Assembly (NCBI GenBank): GCA_022827025.1
Contig: JAJDTT010000118.1
Location: 1 to 35,921, forward strand
Reading direction: 5' to 3'
From: Acidobacteriota bacterium
GTDB lineage: Bacteria; Acidobacteriota; UBA6911; RPQK01; JAJDTT01
Length of the DNA: 35,921 bases
A model generated the notes under the pieces. It was not told where the DNA came from. It saw only the letters and a program-made list of their open reading frames with translations, and did no database searches. Made by a program: the position numbers and the translations under genes. Shown here piece after piece: positions 15,238 through 23,894 of the stretch (the first letter of the stretch is position 1; every line of letters begins with the position of its first letter).

Positions 15238-15442
15238 TTCCGGGCGCCGTCTTACGACCTCGCATTCACGAAAAACCAGTCGGCCGCACCGTCTCTCCCC
15301 GCCTGTGTTCGTCCTCACCCCCCAGCACCAGAACGACCGAAAGAACCGGCCTCCCTTCGAAGAGAAGAACCAAGACGTCCAGCCGCCGAGCTTCGAGTGC
15401 ACTCAACGCTCGAAAGAGGGCGCCAAGGATGACGCCCCTCCA

Positions 15443-16600
15443 TCAGTGCCTTCGGCCCTGGCGCAAGATGGCCGGAACTTCCACGTCCCGGCTGAAGATC
15501 GGGAGCGGCGGAACGGCGATGGACTTGAGGTTGGGCCGGTCCGATGGGGAGGACTCTCCGCGGCTGTCACCGGCGGGCTTGGCGGCCTGGTCATTGCGGT
15601 TGCCGTTCGGGTCGGTGAACCCGGTGGCGATCACGGTGATCTTGATCCGGTCCCCCATGTTCTGGTCCAGCACCGACCCGAAGATGATGTTGGCGTTGGG
15701 ATCGGCCGCATTCTGTATCAAGCCGCTGGCTTCGTTGACCTCGTGAAGAGTGAGACTGTCGCCCGCCGTGATGTTGATGAGAACTCCCCGGGCACCCTGG
15801 ATGGTGGCGTCATCCAACAACGGACTGCTCACCGCGCTGGTGGCCGCCGTCAATGCCCGGCCTTCCCCTTCTCCCACGCCGGTCCCCATCAGAGCCAACC
15901 CCGTGGCGCCCATGATGGTCTTGATATCGGCGAAGTCCAGGTTGATGAAACCGGGCACGTTGATGAGGTCGGCGATTCCTTGAACCGCCTGGCAGAGGAT
16001 GTCGTCGGCATAGGCGAAGGCGTCGGCCAGCGGCGTGCCGGGAGACAAGGCATCCAGCAACTGCTCGTTGGGAACCGTGACCACCGTGTCCGCGCTCTCC
16101 TTCAACTCTTCCAGACCCCGTTGCGCCTGTAGCGTTCTCCGCCGGCCCTCGAAAACGAAGGGTGTCGTCACCACGGCGACGGCGAGAGCTCCCAATTGAC
16201 GAGCCAGGTCCGCAACCAGGGGAGCTCCGCCGGTTCCGGTTCCTCCGCCGAGCCCTGCGGTCACGAAGACCATGTCCGAGCCCTCCAGGTGATCCATGAT
16301 CTGCTCGGTATCCTCCAAGGCGGCCTGACGTCCGATCTCGGGATTCGAGCCGGCTCCAAGCCCCTTGGTGATCTTGCTGCCGAGCTGGATTTTGACCCCT
16401 GCTTTCGACTGCCTGAGCGCCTGAAGGTCCGTATTGGCGGCTATGAACTCGACGCCTTGGATCCCCATGCGAACCATGCGATTGACGGCGTTTCCGCCCC
16501 CGCCGCCGACACCGACGACCTTGATGCGGGCCTCACTCCCCAAGTCGTCTTCAAAGACCCATTTCATGCTGCCGCTATCTTCGAATTCCGGATGATCCAT
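15443..16600 (-). CDS. ftsZ: Cell division protein FtsZ
   Basis: FtsZ is the tubulin-like GTPase that forms the division ring. The 385-residue protein has [15 protein letters not shown] (T1), the tubulin signature [10 protein letters not shown] (T4), NEQLLDAL, and the T7 synergy loop [11 protein letters not shown] that activates GTP hydrolysis in the neighbouring subunit. After the core a short linker of about 45 residues leads to the conserved C-terminal peptide VPAILRQ, which in other bacteria binds FtsA. The ATG at 16600 is preceded by GGGAGGAAA. It is the last gene of the dcw cluster, 62 bp after ftsA. The stop codon abuts the 14725-15442 repeat island directly, so ftsZ mRNA would run into those hairpins unless terminated there. 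Confidence 0.98.
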   Translation of the reverse strand: MDHPEFEDSGSMKWVFEDDLGSEARIKVVGVGGGGGNAVNRMVRMGIQGVEFIAANTDLQALRQSKAGVKIQLGSKITKGLGAGSNPEIGRQAALEDTEQIMDHLEGSDMVFVTAGLGGGTGTGGAPLVADLARQLGALAVAVVTTPFVFEGRRRTLQAQRGLEELKESADTVVTVPNEQLLDALSPGTPLADAFAYADDILCQAVQGIADLINVPGFINLDFADIKTIMGATGLALMGTGVGEGEGRALTAATSAVSSPLLDDATIQGARGVLINITAGDSLTLHEVNEASGLIQNAADPNANIIFGSVLDQNMGDRIKITVIATGFTDPNGNRNDQAAKPAGDSRGESSPSDRPNLKSIAVPPLPIFSRDVEVPAILRQGRRH

Positions 16601-16662
16601 GGGTTTCCTCCCAAGCGAATCTTCACATCAACGACCCTCAGCCTCGTGGCAACCTCCAACTG

Positions 16663-17898
16663 CTAAGTAATCTTGCGCAGAAACCAATTCATCAGGCCAC
16701 CCCGCCTGGATTTTGAGGCTTCCGGCAACATCGTCCCGGCGCCATTGCCCGACCCCACGCCGTGCATATCCAATGCGTATCTGATCAGGCCCAGAGCGGT
16801 CGCATGGGAAGGATCGAAGGCCAATTCCCGATCCGATTCCATGGGCATGGGATAGCCCACGCGAGCCGGCATCTGCAGGATCTCCTCGGCCTGTTCCGCC
16901 AGCCCGTCCAACAGCGCTCCCCCGCCGGTGAGCACCACACCGGTCAGCATTTCCTTGCGGTGGATCCTGTCCACCAGTGTCTGCACTTCCGACAGAATCT
17001 CCCGGCAGCGAGCCTGAATCACTTGGCACAGGTCCCGGTAGGGGAGAGTCCGGGCGCGGCCCGTGCCGATCTCACGGATCTCAAGCACTGCTTCCGAATC
17101 CACCCTCTCGGGAAAGACGGTTCCATGTTCCTTCTTGAGTCGCTCCGCCTCTTCCAGGCTCACCCTGAGCTCGATGGCGATGTCCTTGGTGATCAGGTCT
17201 CCTCCTATGGGCAGGACCGCCGATTCCCAGACGCTCCCCAGCCGGTAGAATGCGAAATCGGTCGTCCCCCCGCCGATATCCAGGAGGATGACGCCGAGTT
17301 CCTTTTCGTCTTCGGACAACACAGCCTCGGCGGATGCCAACTGTTGCATCACGACACCATTCACACCCACGCCGACCTTGTTGACGGCGTTGACGACATT
17401 TTGAAGCGCCGCACCAGCGTTGAGCACCAGGTGCAGATTGACGGACAGACGGCGACCGACCAGACCGAGCGGATCTTTCGTGTGCTCCTGGCCATCCACG
17501 GTAAAACCCTGGGTCAGCATGTGAATGATCTCGTAATGCCGGGGAAGTTGAATCGACTTGGCATCGGCGAGCGCTCGACTGATGTCCTCCTTGTCGATCT
17601 CGCCGGTCTTGCTCCTGATCTCGGCCTTTCCGGACCGGTTGAGGCCCTGCACATAGATCCCGCCCACGCTTACGTAAACCGAATCGACTCCGACGCGAGC
17701 GTCCCGTTCCGCCTGGTCGAGCGATCTCGTCACACTGTCGATGGTCTCCGTCAGATTGACGACGACGCCTTTCTTGAGTCCGGTCGACGGAGCGACGCCC
17801 ACCCCGGACACCCGGAAACCGTCTTCCTGGATTCGTGCGATGACGGAACAGATCTTGGTGGTTCCAACATCAACTCCGACCAGCGTTCGCTTCCTCAT
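16663..17898 (-). CDS. ftsA: Cell division protein FtsA
   Basis: FtsA is the actin-like ATPase that tethers FtsZ filaments to the membrane and recruits later divisome proteins. From the ATG at 17898 it is 411 residues. It begins MRKRTLVGVDVGTTKICSVI (phosphate 1), has the 1C/SHS2 subdomain, and shows phosphate 2 as ILLDIGGGTTDFA and the adenosine motif VVLTGGGALLDGL. It ends with a basic amphipathic helix, GGLMNWFLRKIT, the membrane-targeting sequence. A TTG at 17916 would add six residues but has no support. The gene is followed 62 bp later by ftsZ and preceded by ftsQ with a gap of about 50 bp. Confidence 0.97.
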   Translation of the reverse strand: MRKRTLVGVDVGTTKICSVIARIQEDGFRVSGVGVAPSTGLKKGVVVNLTETIDSVTRSLDQAERDARVGVDSVYVSVGGIYVQGLNRSGKAEIRSKTGEIDKEDISRALADAKSIQLPRHYEIIHMLTQGFTVDGQEHTKDPLGLVGRRLSVNLHLVLNAGAALQNVVNAVNKVGVGVNGVVMQQLASAEAVLSEDEKELGVILLDIGGGTTDFAFYRLGSVWESAVLPIGGDLITKDIAIELRVSLEEAERLKKEHGTVFPERVDSEAVLEIREIGTGRARTLPYRDLCQVIQARCREILSEVQTLVDRIHRKEMLTGVVLTGGGALLDGLAEQAEEILQMPARVGYPMPMESDRELAFDPSHATALGLIRYALDMHGVGSGNGAGTMLPEASKSRRGGLMNWFLRKIT

Positions 17899-17949
17899 CG
17901 ATCCGGTTCCATCCAAGCTACGATGGCAAATCTTCGGCCCGATCCGTCC

Positions 17950-18762
17950 CTAGGTGCTCCTTTCACGAGACTCGCCGGGAGTATGGAAAATGATCTTGTT
18001 CTCGTAGGAGACGTCGATATATTCGATGTGGCCGTACTCCTTCTTCAGTCGCTGGTAGATGTCCTTCTGGGCCAGAAAGTTCTCGTACCGCTCCCGGAAA
18101 CGGCCGTTTCCCAGGTAGATGGGGACCGGATCGTCCTCCCTGACAATGGCGATCCGGTCCGGGTCCGCCAGCAGGACCTCGGATATGGAGTGGGTATGGT
18201 CTCCTCCGGAAGAACTCAGATCGGACATCAATCTGGAATAGATTCCCATCTTCTCGAGATTCTCCCGGGTTGCGGACGGGTTCTCGCGAGCAATGTTTCC
18301 CAAGCCTTTCAGGATCGGGCCATCCAATTGCAGGTGGCTGGATCCGTACCGATCCAACACGACTCCTTCTTCGTCAACGATGTAGAGATCCTGGTCGATC
18401 GCGGCAACGGCCACCGGAACACGTTCCCGGACGCTGACGACGAGACGGCCAGGCAACTTTCGGCGCACTGTCGCGGTCCTCACCCAGGACTCGGATTCCA
18501 CCAGATCCTTGAGCTGTTCCAGATCGACCCGCAGGATGTTCCCCGAATAGGTCTCGAGCATGAACGATCTCAGTTTCTGCCAGGAGAGATGCCTGGTCCC
18601 CTCGAAGCGAATATCGCGAATACCGAAAAGCGTTTCTCCGTGGGAAGAGTGAGAGGCATGTCGAAGCGCCGCCAGCAGTCCCAATAGGATGAAACCCGTC
18701 CCCAGAAGACGTCCGGCGAAGATCAGCAGGTTACGCAGCTTGCGAGAGCGTTGGACTGGCAT
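17950..18762 (-). CDS. ftsQ: Cell division protein FtsQ/DivIB
   Basis: FtsQ is a bitopic divisome scaffold that with FtsL and FtsB controls septal peptidoglycan synthesis. The 270-residue protein has a basic N-terminus, one transmembrane segment (about 12-34) and a POTRA domain (about 45-115) with FGIRDIRFEGTRHLSWQKL and VRTATVRRKLPGRLVVSVRER. The periplasmic FtsQ beta domain follows, with LYIVDEEGVVLDRY and a C-terminal YIDVSYENKIIF. The ATG at 18762 follows the murC stop by 20 bp, with GGAAG as a modest ribosome-binding site. No murB or ddl lies between murC and ftsQ, unlike many dcw clusters. Confidence 0.93.
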   Translation of the reverse strand: MPVQRSRKLRNLLIFAGRLLGTGFILLGLLAALRHASHSSHGETLFGIRDIRFEGTRHLSWQKLRSFMLETYSGNILRVDLEQLKDLVESESWVRTATVRRKLPGRLVVSVRERVPVAVAAIDQDLYIVDEEGVVLDRYGSSHLQLDGPILKGLGNIARENPSATRENLEKMGIYSRLMSDLSSSGGDHTHSISEVLLADPDRIAIVREDDPVPIYLGNGRFRERYENFLAQKDIYQRLKKEYGHIEYIDVSYENKIIFHTPGESRERST

Positions 18763-18782
18763 TGATTACACTTCCGGCGCCT

Positions 18783-20189
18783 TCAAACGGCCCGGCCTCT
18801 CAGAAAATTCTCCCCGATCGTCCAGACGTTGCCCGCTCCCAGCGTCAGGAGCAGGTCTCCCGGCATCACGTCTTCCCGCAGGACCCGCAACATGGCGTCG
18901 GGCTGCGGCTGATAGCAGACCTGGCGGTGCCGGCCCACGGCCCGGTACAGATCCTCGCCGAGCCCACCGGCGACAGGCGCCTCCCCCGCCGGATAGACAT
19001 CCATCAGATAAAGGAGATCCGCGTCCTGGAAACACTCGGCCAACTCCGACCTCAAATGCAGGGTTCGCGTGTATCGATGCGGCTGAAACACCACCACCAC
19101 TCTCCGTCCCATCCGGCGGCACGCGTCCAACGTGGTTCGGATCTCAACCGGATGATGACCGTAATCGTCCATCACGCGGACCCCCTCGCGAATGCCCTTG
19201 AACTCCAGGCGCCGCTCCGCGCCGGAGAACGTTCCCAGAGCCCGCCGGATCACCTCAAAGGGCACCTCCAACTCGAGACCCACAGCAACGGCGGCCAGAG
19301 AATTCAACACGTTATGCCGTCCCGGCACGTTCAGCCGGAGCCTCCCCAGACGGTCGCCCCGGTGGACGCACCCGAAGGATGAACCTCCGGACGTCCATTC
19401 CACCGCCTCGGCCCATACGTCGGCGGCAGGCGCCGTGCCGTACGTTACCACGGGCCGGTGAACGTTTTTCAGGAGCCGCCTGAGGTTGGAATCATCGGTA
19501 CAGACGACCGCACGGCCAACCGCGGGGAGCAGGTTCATGAAGGCGACGAAGGCGTCGCCGATCTCCTCGAGTCCGCCGTAGAAGTCCAGGTGATCGCGGT
19601 CGACATTGGTGATCACTGCGTACCGGGGCCGGAGCTTCAGGAAGCTGCCGTCGCTCTCGTCCGCTTCCGCTACGACCCACGGCCCCTTTCCGAGACGCGC
19701 ATTGCCACCCAGGTCCACGGCCCGCGCTCCAACCAGGATCGTGGGGTCCAAGCCGGCTTCGACCAGGAGTACGCCGATCATGGAGGTGGTGGTCGTCTTT
19801 CCATGGGTTCCGGAGATGGCGATGCCCTCGCCGCCGGCCATGATCCGGGCCAGCAGGTCTGCCCGGTGCACCACCTTGATTCCCCGTCTCCGAGCCTCTT
19901 GGAGTTCGGGATTGTCACTGGCGACGGCGCTGGAAAAGGCCACCATCTGGGCATCTCCCAGATGGTCCGGGCTGTGTCCGATACTGACCCGGACCCCGAT
20001 CGAACGGAGACTGGAGACGGCGGCGCTGCAAACCAGGTCGGAACCTGAGACTTGCCAACCCCTCTGGGCCAGAACCTGGGCGATTCCGCTCATCCCCACC
20101 CCGCCAATGCCGACGAAATGGACTCTCCGGAACTGGTCGATGCCCTCCGTCCGGTTGGACCGGCGTCCCTTCACGATCGCCATGCGCAT
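18783..20189 (-). CDS. murC: UDP-N-acetylmuramate--L-alanine ligase
   Basis: MurC adds L-alanine to UDP-MurNAc, the first amino acid of the peptidoglycan stem. From the ATG at 20189 it is 468 residues. The N-terminal Rossmann domain has VHFVGIGGVGMSGIA. The central ATPase has the P-loop SGTHGKTTTTSM and NVDRDHLDFY. The C-terminal domain has MDDYGHHPVEI, the MurC-specific signature. ATGs at 20189 and 20183 are both plausible. The TTG at 20228 lies in a repeat and was rejected. A 126-bp gap containing that repeat separates it from murG, while most neighbouring dcw genes overlap. Confidence 0.97.
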   Translation of the reverse strand: MRMAIVKGRRSNRTEGIDQFRRVHFVGIGGVGMSGIAQVLAQRGWQVSGSDLVCSAAVSSLRSIGVRVSIGHSPDHLGDAQMVAFSSAVASDNPELQEARRRGIKVVHRADLLARIMAGGEGIAISGTHGKTTTTSMIGVLLVEAGLDPTILVGARAVDLGGNARLGKGPWVVAEADESDGSFLKLRPRYAVITNVDRDHLDFYGGLEEIGDAFVAFMNLLPAVGRAVVCTDDSNLRRLLKNVHRPVVTYGTAPAADVWAEAVEWTSGGSSFGCVHRGDRLGRLRLNVPGRHNVLNSLAAVAVGLELEVPFEVIRRALGTFSGAERRLEFKGIREGVRVMDDYGHHPVEIRTTLDACRRMGRRVVVVFQPHRYTRTLHLRSELAECFQDADLLYLMDVYPAGEAPVAGGLGEDLYRAVGRHRQVCYQPQPDAMLRVLREDVMPGDLLLTLGAGNVWTIGENFLRGRAV

Positions 20190-20216
20190 TTTCTCTGCCG
20201 TGGTTCGGAGCCAGGA

Positions 20217-20306
20217 GGGCACCCGCAAGGGGTACCCCTACGGTGGATTTCGGTCGTCGCCGGGCGCCCGCAAAGGATGCCCATCCGGTGTCCGATTCCG
20301 GTCCGT
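20217..20306. repeat. Tandem 45-bp hairpin repeat in the murG-murC gap
   Basis: Two degenerate copies start at 20217 and 20262: GGGCACCCGCAAGGGGTACC and GGGCGCCCGCAAAGGATGCC. They share a GGTG..CGATT/GGATTTCGGTC-like tail. The first folds as GGGCACCC-gcaag-GGGTACCC with one mismatch. The block occupies most of the widest gap in the dcw cluster, between the murG stop and the murC start, and has no coding signal. It could be an inserted intergenic element, an RNA-processing site or an attenuator. Confidence 0.65.
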
Positions 20307-20315
20307 TCCATTGCC

Positions 20316-21392
20316 CTACTCATGAATTATTTCCGTGAGCACCTGGACGATCCGGTCGCAACTTCGAGGATCGCCCAAGGACCCGCTGGCGTCTGCCAGT
20401 GCCCCAAGTTGAAGACGGTCCCGGTCCAGATCCCGGATCATCCGCGCCAGTGCGGGTCCCGCCTCCTCTCCCTCCTCCAGAATCAGAGCGGCGCCCCGGC
20501 GGACCAGGGCCTGGGCGTTGGTCCGCTGGTGGTCATCGGCGGCATAGGGATACGGAATCAGGATCGAGGCCTTTCCCGCCGCCGTGACTTCGGCCAGAGT
20601 CAACGCTCCGGCCCGGCAGATCACCAGATCGGCCCAGTGCAGCCGTTCCGGCATGTCGTGGATGTACTCCAGAACCGCGCCGAAAAAGCCCAACTTCCGG
20701 TAACGCTCTTCCACCCGGCTGCGGTCCCGGGATCCCGTCTGGTGAACCAGCCGGATGCGTTCCGGCGAGAGCTCGTCCAGGGCCTCGCAAACCAGGCGAT
20801 TGACAGCCGAGCTTCCCTGGCTCCCTCCGAAGATCAGCACCCGGAGAGGCCCTCCCGCGTTCGGATGCTTCCGGTCCCGGTGGAATTGGGGGCGAACCGG
20901 AATTCCGGTCAACCGGGCCTTCCGTCCGAAACGCCCGGCCGTTTCCTCGAAAGCCACCGCCACCCGGTCCACCCAGGGAGCCAGGAGCCGGTTGGCGAGT
21001 CCCGGATGGACGTTGGGTTCGATCACGAGACAAGGGATACGCATCCACGACGCCACCAGGACCACGGGCCCCGAGGAATAGCCCCCCAGTCCCACCACGG
21101 CTCCGGGCCGAAAGCGGCGGAGGATTCCCACGGACCGGAGCAGCGCCGCCGGAAGCTGGAGCAGGGTTTGGAACGCCTTCAGGAGGCCGGTTCGTTTGAG
21201 TCCCCCCAAGGTAATCCTCTCCACCGTCACCCCCAGATCGGGCAGAATTCGATTCTCGAGTCCCCGGCGGGTTCCCACAAAGAGAATCTCCGGACTCGAT
21301 CCCAACTCCTGCAGGCGTTGGATGACCGCCACGGCCATGTAGACATGCCCCCCGGTCCCTCCTCCGGCAAACAGCACTCCTCGTTCGATCAC
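20316..21392 (-). CDS. murG: UDP-N-acetylglucosamine--lipid I GlcNAc transferase
   Basis: MurG transfers GlcNAc onto lipid I at the inner face of the membrane to make lipid II. It is 358 residues from the GTG at 21392. The N-terminal GT-B domain has the G-loop FAGGGTGGHVYMAVAV and GLGGYSSGPVV. The C-terminal donor domain has LIFGGSQGSSAVNRLV, the acceptor CRAGALTLAEVTAAGK segment and IPYPYAADDHQRTNA. The start overlaps the ftsW stop (GTGA). A much longer in-frame opening to 22529 only runs across ftsW in another frame and is not real. The C-terminal end lies ten bases from a tandem repeat. Confidence 0.96.
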   Translation of the reverse strand: MIERGVLFAGGGTGGHVYMAVAVIQRLQELGSSPEILFVGTRRGLENRILPDLGVTVERITLGGLKRTGLLKAFQTLLQLPAALLRSVGILRRFRPGAVVGLGGYSSGPVVLVASWMRIPCLVIEPNVHPGLANRLLAPWVDRVAVAFEETAGRFGRKARLTGIPVRPQFHRDRKHPNAGGPLRVLIFGGSQGSSAVNRLVCEALDELSPERIRLVHQTGSRDRSRVEERYRKLGFFGAVLEYIHDMPERLHWADLVICRAGALTLAEVTAAGKASILIPYPYAADDHQRTNAQALVRRGAALILEEGEEAGPALARMIRDLDRDRLQLGALADASGSLGDPRSCDRIVQVLTEIIHE

Positions 21393-22525
21393 AGGAATTT
21401 CCGGCTCCCGGAAACGGCTTCCTCCCGGTCGGTTCGGCACCGGCGGGAGATGTTCAGAAGGATGCCGACGCCGGCCATCATGGCCAACATGGAGGATCCG
21501 CCGACCGAAACGAACGGCAGCGGGATTCCCTTGGTCGGCAGCAGGCTGACCACCACACACATGTTGATCATGCCTTGCAGAACCACCATGCACACGATCC
21601 CCATGGCCAGCAGGGAGCCGAATCCGGTGTCGGCGCGAAAGGCGATCCGAACCCCTCGCCAGAAGAGCAGCACGAAGAGCGCCACCATGACGAGCGAACC
21701 CAGCAATCCAAGCTCTTCTCCCAAGACGGCGAAGACGAAGTCGGTGTGGGCCTCGGGCAGGAAATGGAGCTTCTGCTTGCTCTGGGTCAGACCCAGTCCG
21801 GTCCATCCGCCGGAACCCACGGCGATCAGGCTCTGGCGAATCTGGTAGCCGATGCCGGAGGGATCCACTTCCGGATTCAGAAAAGCGAGGATCCGATCCT
21901 TGCGGTAGGAAGCGCTCAGAACCAGGAACAGGAACACGGGAACGCAGATGCCCGCGAGGCCGAGCAGATACGCCAGACGAACTCCGCCCAGGAAGAGAAG
22001 CGCGGCGACCGTCAGACCGATGACGAAGGCCGTTCCCAGATCCGGCTCCACCACGATCAGCGCCAGCACCACCCCTACAATCCCCAGCAGAGGCATCAAC
22101 AGGGCGAACGACTGGAGGCTCGAGCGGTATCTGGTGAGGTAGTAGGCCACAAAAACGACGACCCCGAGCTTCGCCAGTTCCGAGGGCTGGAACCGCGTGG
22201 GACCGACCTGAATCCAGCGCCGGACGTCCTGACCGGTGGGCAGCACCAAGGCAAGAACCAGCAGAATCAGGGTGACGGCGAGTGCCGGATAGATGAATGC
22301 GGGAGTCGCATAACGTCGATAGTCCCAATGTGCCGTGATCCAAAAGACCACCAGGCCGATGCCGACACTGATCAGTTGGCGTTGGAAGATGCGGGTGGAA
22401 ACTCCATACCGTTCCAGCGACACCATTCCGGAGGCGCTGAAGGCCATGACCAGGCCGAAGCCCACCAGAACCAGGAGGGCCAACAGGATCACATGGTCGT
22501 ACGCTGCTCGCCGGGCCACTGTCAC
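21389..22525 (-). CDS. ftsW: SEDS-family septal peptidoglycan polymerase FtsW
   Basis: FtsW is the membrane glycosyltransferase that polymerises lipid II at the septum together with FtsI. The 378-residue protein has about ten hydrophobic segments. SEDS signatures include GPTRFQPSELAKLG, VVEPDLGTAFVIGL, the extracellular loop LPEAHTDFVFAVLGEELGL, and the C-terminal TKGIPLPFVSVGGSSML. The GTG at 22525 overlaps the murD stop. A second GTG at 22519 sits eight bases after GGAGGT and may be the true start, two residues shorter. Position between murD and murG is standard for FtsW, not RodA. Confidence 0.96.
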   Translation of the reverse strand: MTVARRAAYDHVILLALLVLVGFGLVMAFSASGMVSLERYGVSTRIFQRQLISVGIGLVVFWITAHWDYRRYATPAFIYPALAVTLILLVLALVLPTGQDVRRWIQVGPTRFQPSELAKLGVVVFVAYYLTRYRSSLQSFALLMPLLGIVGVVLALIVVEPDLGTAFVIGLTVAALLFLGGVRLAYLLGLAGICVPVFLFLVLSASYRKDRILAFLNPEVDPSGIGYQIRQSLIAVGSGGWTGLGLTQSKQKLHFLPEAHTDFVFAVLGEELGLLGSLVMVALFVLLFWRGVRIAFRADTGFGSLLAMGIVCMVVLQGMINMCVVVSLLPTKGIPLPFVSVGGSSMLAMMAGVGILLNISRRCRTDREEAVSGSRKFL

Positions 22526-23874
22526 TCACCTCCCGTCAACTGTGAGACGAGATCTTTGAAAACTCTGCCCCGTTCCTCATAGTTCCGGAACATGTCGAAA
22601 CTGGCGCAGGCCGGAGCCAGCAACACCGCATCGCCGGGCAGGGCCTCGACGAACGCCTGGCGGACCGCTTCCTCAAATCCTCCGGCCTCGCTCACCGGGG
22701 CCGTTCCGCGCAGCCCCTCCAGGAGACTCTCCCTGGCCTCCCCCAAGAGGACCAGGTGCCGGACCTTCCTCTTGACCAGCGGCCTCAGCACCCGGAAGTC
22801 GGACCCTTTGTTGGTCCCCCCCATGATGGCGACCAGGGGCTGCTCCAGGGCTTCCATGGCCTTGGCTGCCGATTCCACGTTGGTGGCTTTGGAATCGTTG
22901 TAGAAGGAAACCCCTTCCAGGTCCCGGATCCATTCCAGGCGGTGCTCCACGCCGGCGAAGCGGCGGCAGGCCCGAGCGATCGCTTCGGGTTCGACGCCCA
23001 CCAGAAAGCCGGCCGCCGCGGCAGCCAGGGTGTTTTCCAGATTGTGTTCCCCTTTGAGCCGGACCTGGTTCCTCTCCATCACCTGGTGCGACTCGCCGTC
23101 CACCTGAATCCGGATCGTTCCGTCCCGGGAAAAAACGCCCGCACAGCGTTCCAGCCGGCTGAAGAAGAGGGGACGGGCCTCGGCGCCGTCGGCCATGCGC
23201 CTGGAATTGGGTTCGTCCCGGTTGAAGACGGCGAAATCCGACGCTTCCTGGTTGAGCAGAATGCGGCGCTTCGCCTGCCAGTAGTCTTCGAAGCTGGCGT
23301 GACGATCCAGGTGATCGGGCGTCACGTTGAGGACGATCGCCACCCGGCAGTGCAGCGTCCGGGTCGTCTCCAGTTGAAAGGATGAGAGCTCCACGACCCA
23401 GACCGTTTCCTCAGTGGCCTCCCCCAACTTCTCCAGCAGGGGAACTCCGATGTTTCCCGCCACGACATGCGGCCGCCGGCCCTCGGCCAGCATCTCGCCG
23501 ATCAGCGTGGTGGTGGTGGTCTTGCCGTTGGTTCCCGTGACCCCGATGAGGGTGCCCTTCAGGAAACGGCAAGCCAGCTCGATCTCGCTCCAGACCGGTA
23601 TTCCCCGCTCCCGGGCCTGCACCAGCGGAGGGATCCCGGACGGCACCCCGGGGCTCAATACGATCAAGTCGGCCCCGGTGAAATCCGCTTCCCGGTGGCG
23701 GCCCAGCAGCAGCCGAACCTTCCCCTGAAGCCTTGCGATCCGGTCATTCAGATCATCCTCCGTGCGGAGATCGGTGACGCTGACTCGGGCCCCCTTCCCC
23801 ACCAGGAAGTTGGCCGCCGCGAGACCGGTTCGGGCCAGTCCGACGACCAGGATGTTTCGACCGGACAACTTCAC
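22522..23874 (-). CDS. murD: UDP-N-acetylmuramoylalanine--D-glutamate ligase
   Basis: MurD adds D-glutamate to UDP-MurNAc-L-Ala. The 450-residue protein begins with an N-terminal Rossmann domain, NILVVGLARTGLAAANFL and SPGVPSGIPP. The ATPase domain has the P-loop GVTGTNGKTTTTTL, VVELSSFQLE and NVTPDHLDRH. The C-terminal domain has FYNDSKATNVES and LAPACASFDMFRNYEERG. These are the expected MurD motifs. The GTG at 23874 is supported by an upstream GAGGATT. It lies 20 bp after mraY and overlaps ftsW by 4 bp. Confidence 0.97.
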   Translation of the reverse strand: MKLSGRNILVVGLARTGLAAANFLVGKGARVSVTDLRTEDDLNDRIARLQGKVRLLLGRHREADFTGADLIVLSPGVPSGIPPLVQARERGIPVWSEIELACRFLKGTLIGVTGTNGKTTTTTLIGEMLAEGRRPHVVAGNIGVPLLEKLGEATEETVWVVELSSFQLETTRTLHCRVAIVLNVTPDHLDRHASFEDYWQAKRRILLNQEASDFAVFNRDEPNSRRMADGAEARPLFFSRLERCAGVFSRDGTIRIQVDGESHQVMERNQVRLKGEHNLENTLAAAAAGFLVGVEPEAIARACRRFAGVEHRLEWIRDLEGVSFYNDSKATNVESAAKAMEALEQPLVAIMGGTNKGSDFRVLRPLVKRKVRHLVLLGEARESLLEGLRGTAPVSEAGGFEEAVRQAFVEALPGDAVLLAPACASFDMFRNYEERGRVFKDLVSQLTGGE

Positions 23875-23894
23875 TGCCGAATCCTCGCCATCCC

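Larger units (their letters stand above)
14725..15442. repeat. Gene-free repeat island: two tandem copies of a composite unit of about 370 bp
   Basis: This fills the 734-bp gap between the convergent NUDIX and ftsZ genes. Each copy has a block of 39-40-bp hairpin units (14725-14866; 15081-15237) followed by a body of about 205-211 bp (14867-15077; 15238-15442). The bodies align closely, for example GTGTTCGTCCTCACC at 14934 and 15304, and GGATGACGCCCCTCCA at 15061 and 15427. The offset between copies falls from 371 to 370 to 366, so the indels are not multiples of three, which argues against coding. Copy 2 ends at the base next to the ftsZ stop codon. No promoter, ribosome-binding site or recognised gene was seen. 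The body may be a mobile non-coding element or an RNA; neither is demonstrated. Confidence 0.88.

Noticed and set aside
14757-15746. Long plus-strand open frame across the repeat island and ftsZ 3' end (and similar minus-strand frames at 14945-15265 and 15037-15402)
   Set aside because: They translate the repeat units, have no ribosome-binding site, are broken by non-triplet indels between copies and overlap ftsZ antisense. GC-rich DNA opens such frames by chance.
16762-18687. 641-codon plus-strand frame opposite ftsA and ftsQ, and similar long antisense frames (8059-9828, 31982-34297, 20052-21848, 23997-25142)
   Set aside because: They are mirror frames of well-supported conserved genes on the opposite strand, without recognisable domains.
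20190-20228. TTG start for murC at 20228
   Set aside because: It lies in the tandem repeat and would add 13 non-conserved residues. ATGs at 20189/20183 precede the conserved Rossmann motif.
21393-22529. N-terminal extension of murG over ftsW
   Set aside because: The extension is the frame-shifted reading of ftsW. The MurG G-loop begins right after the GTG at 21392.
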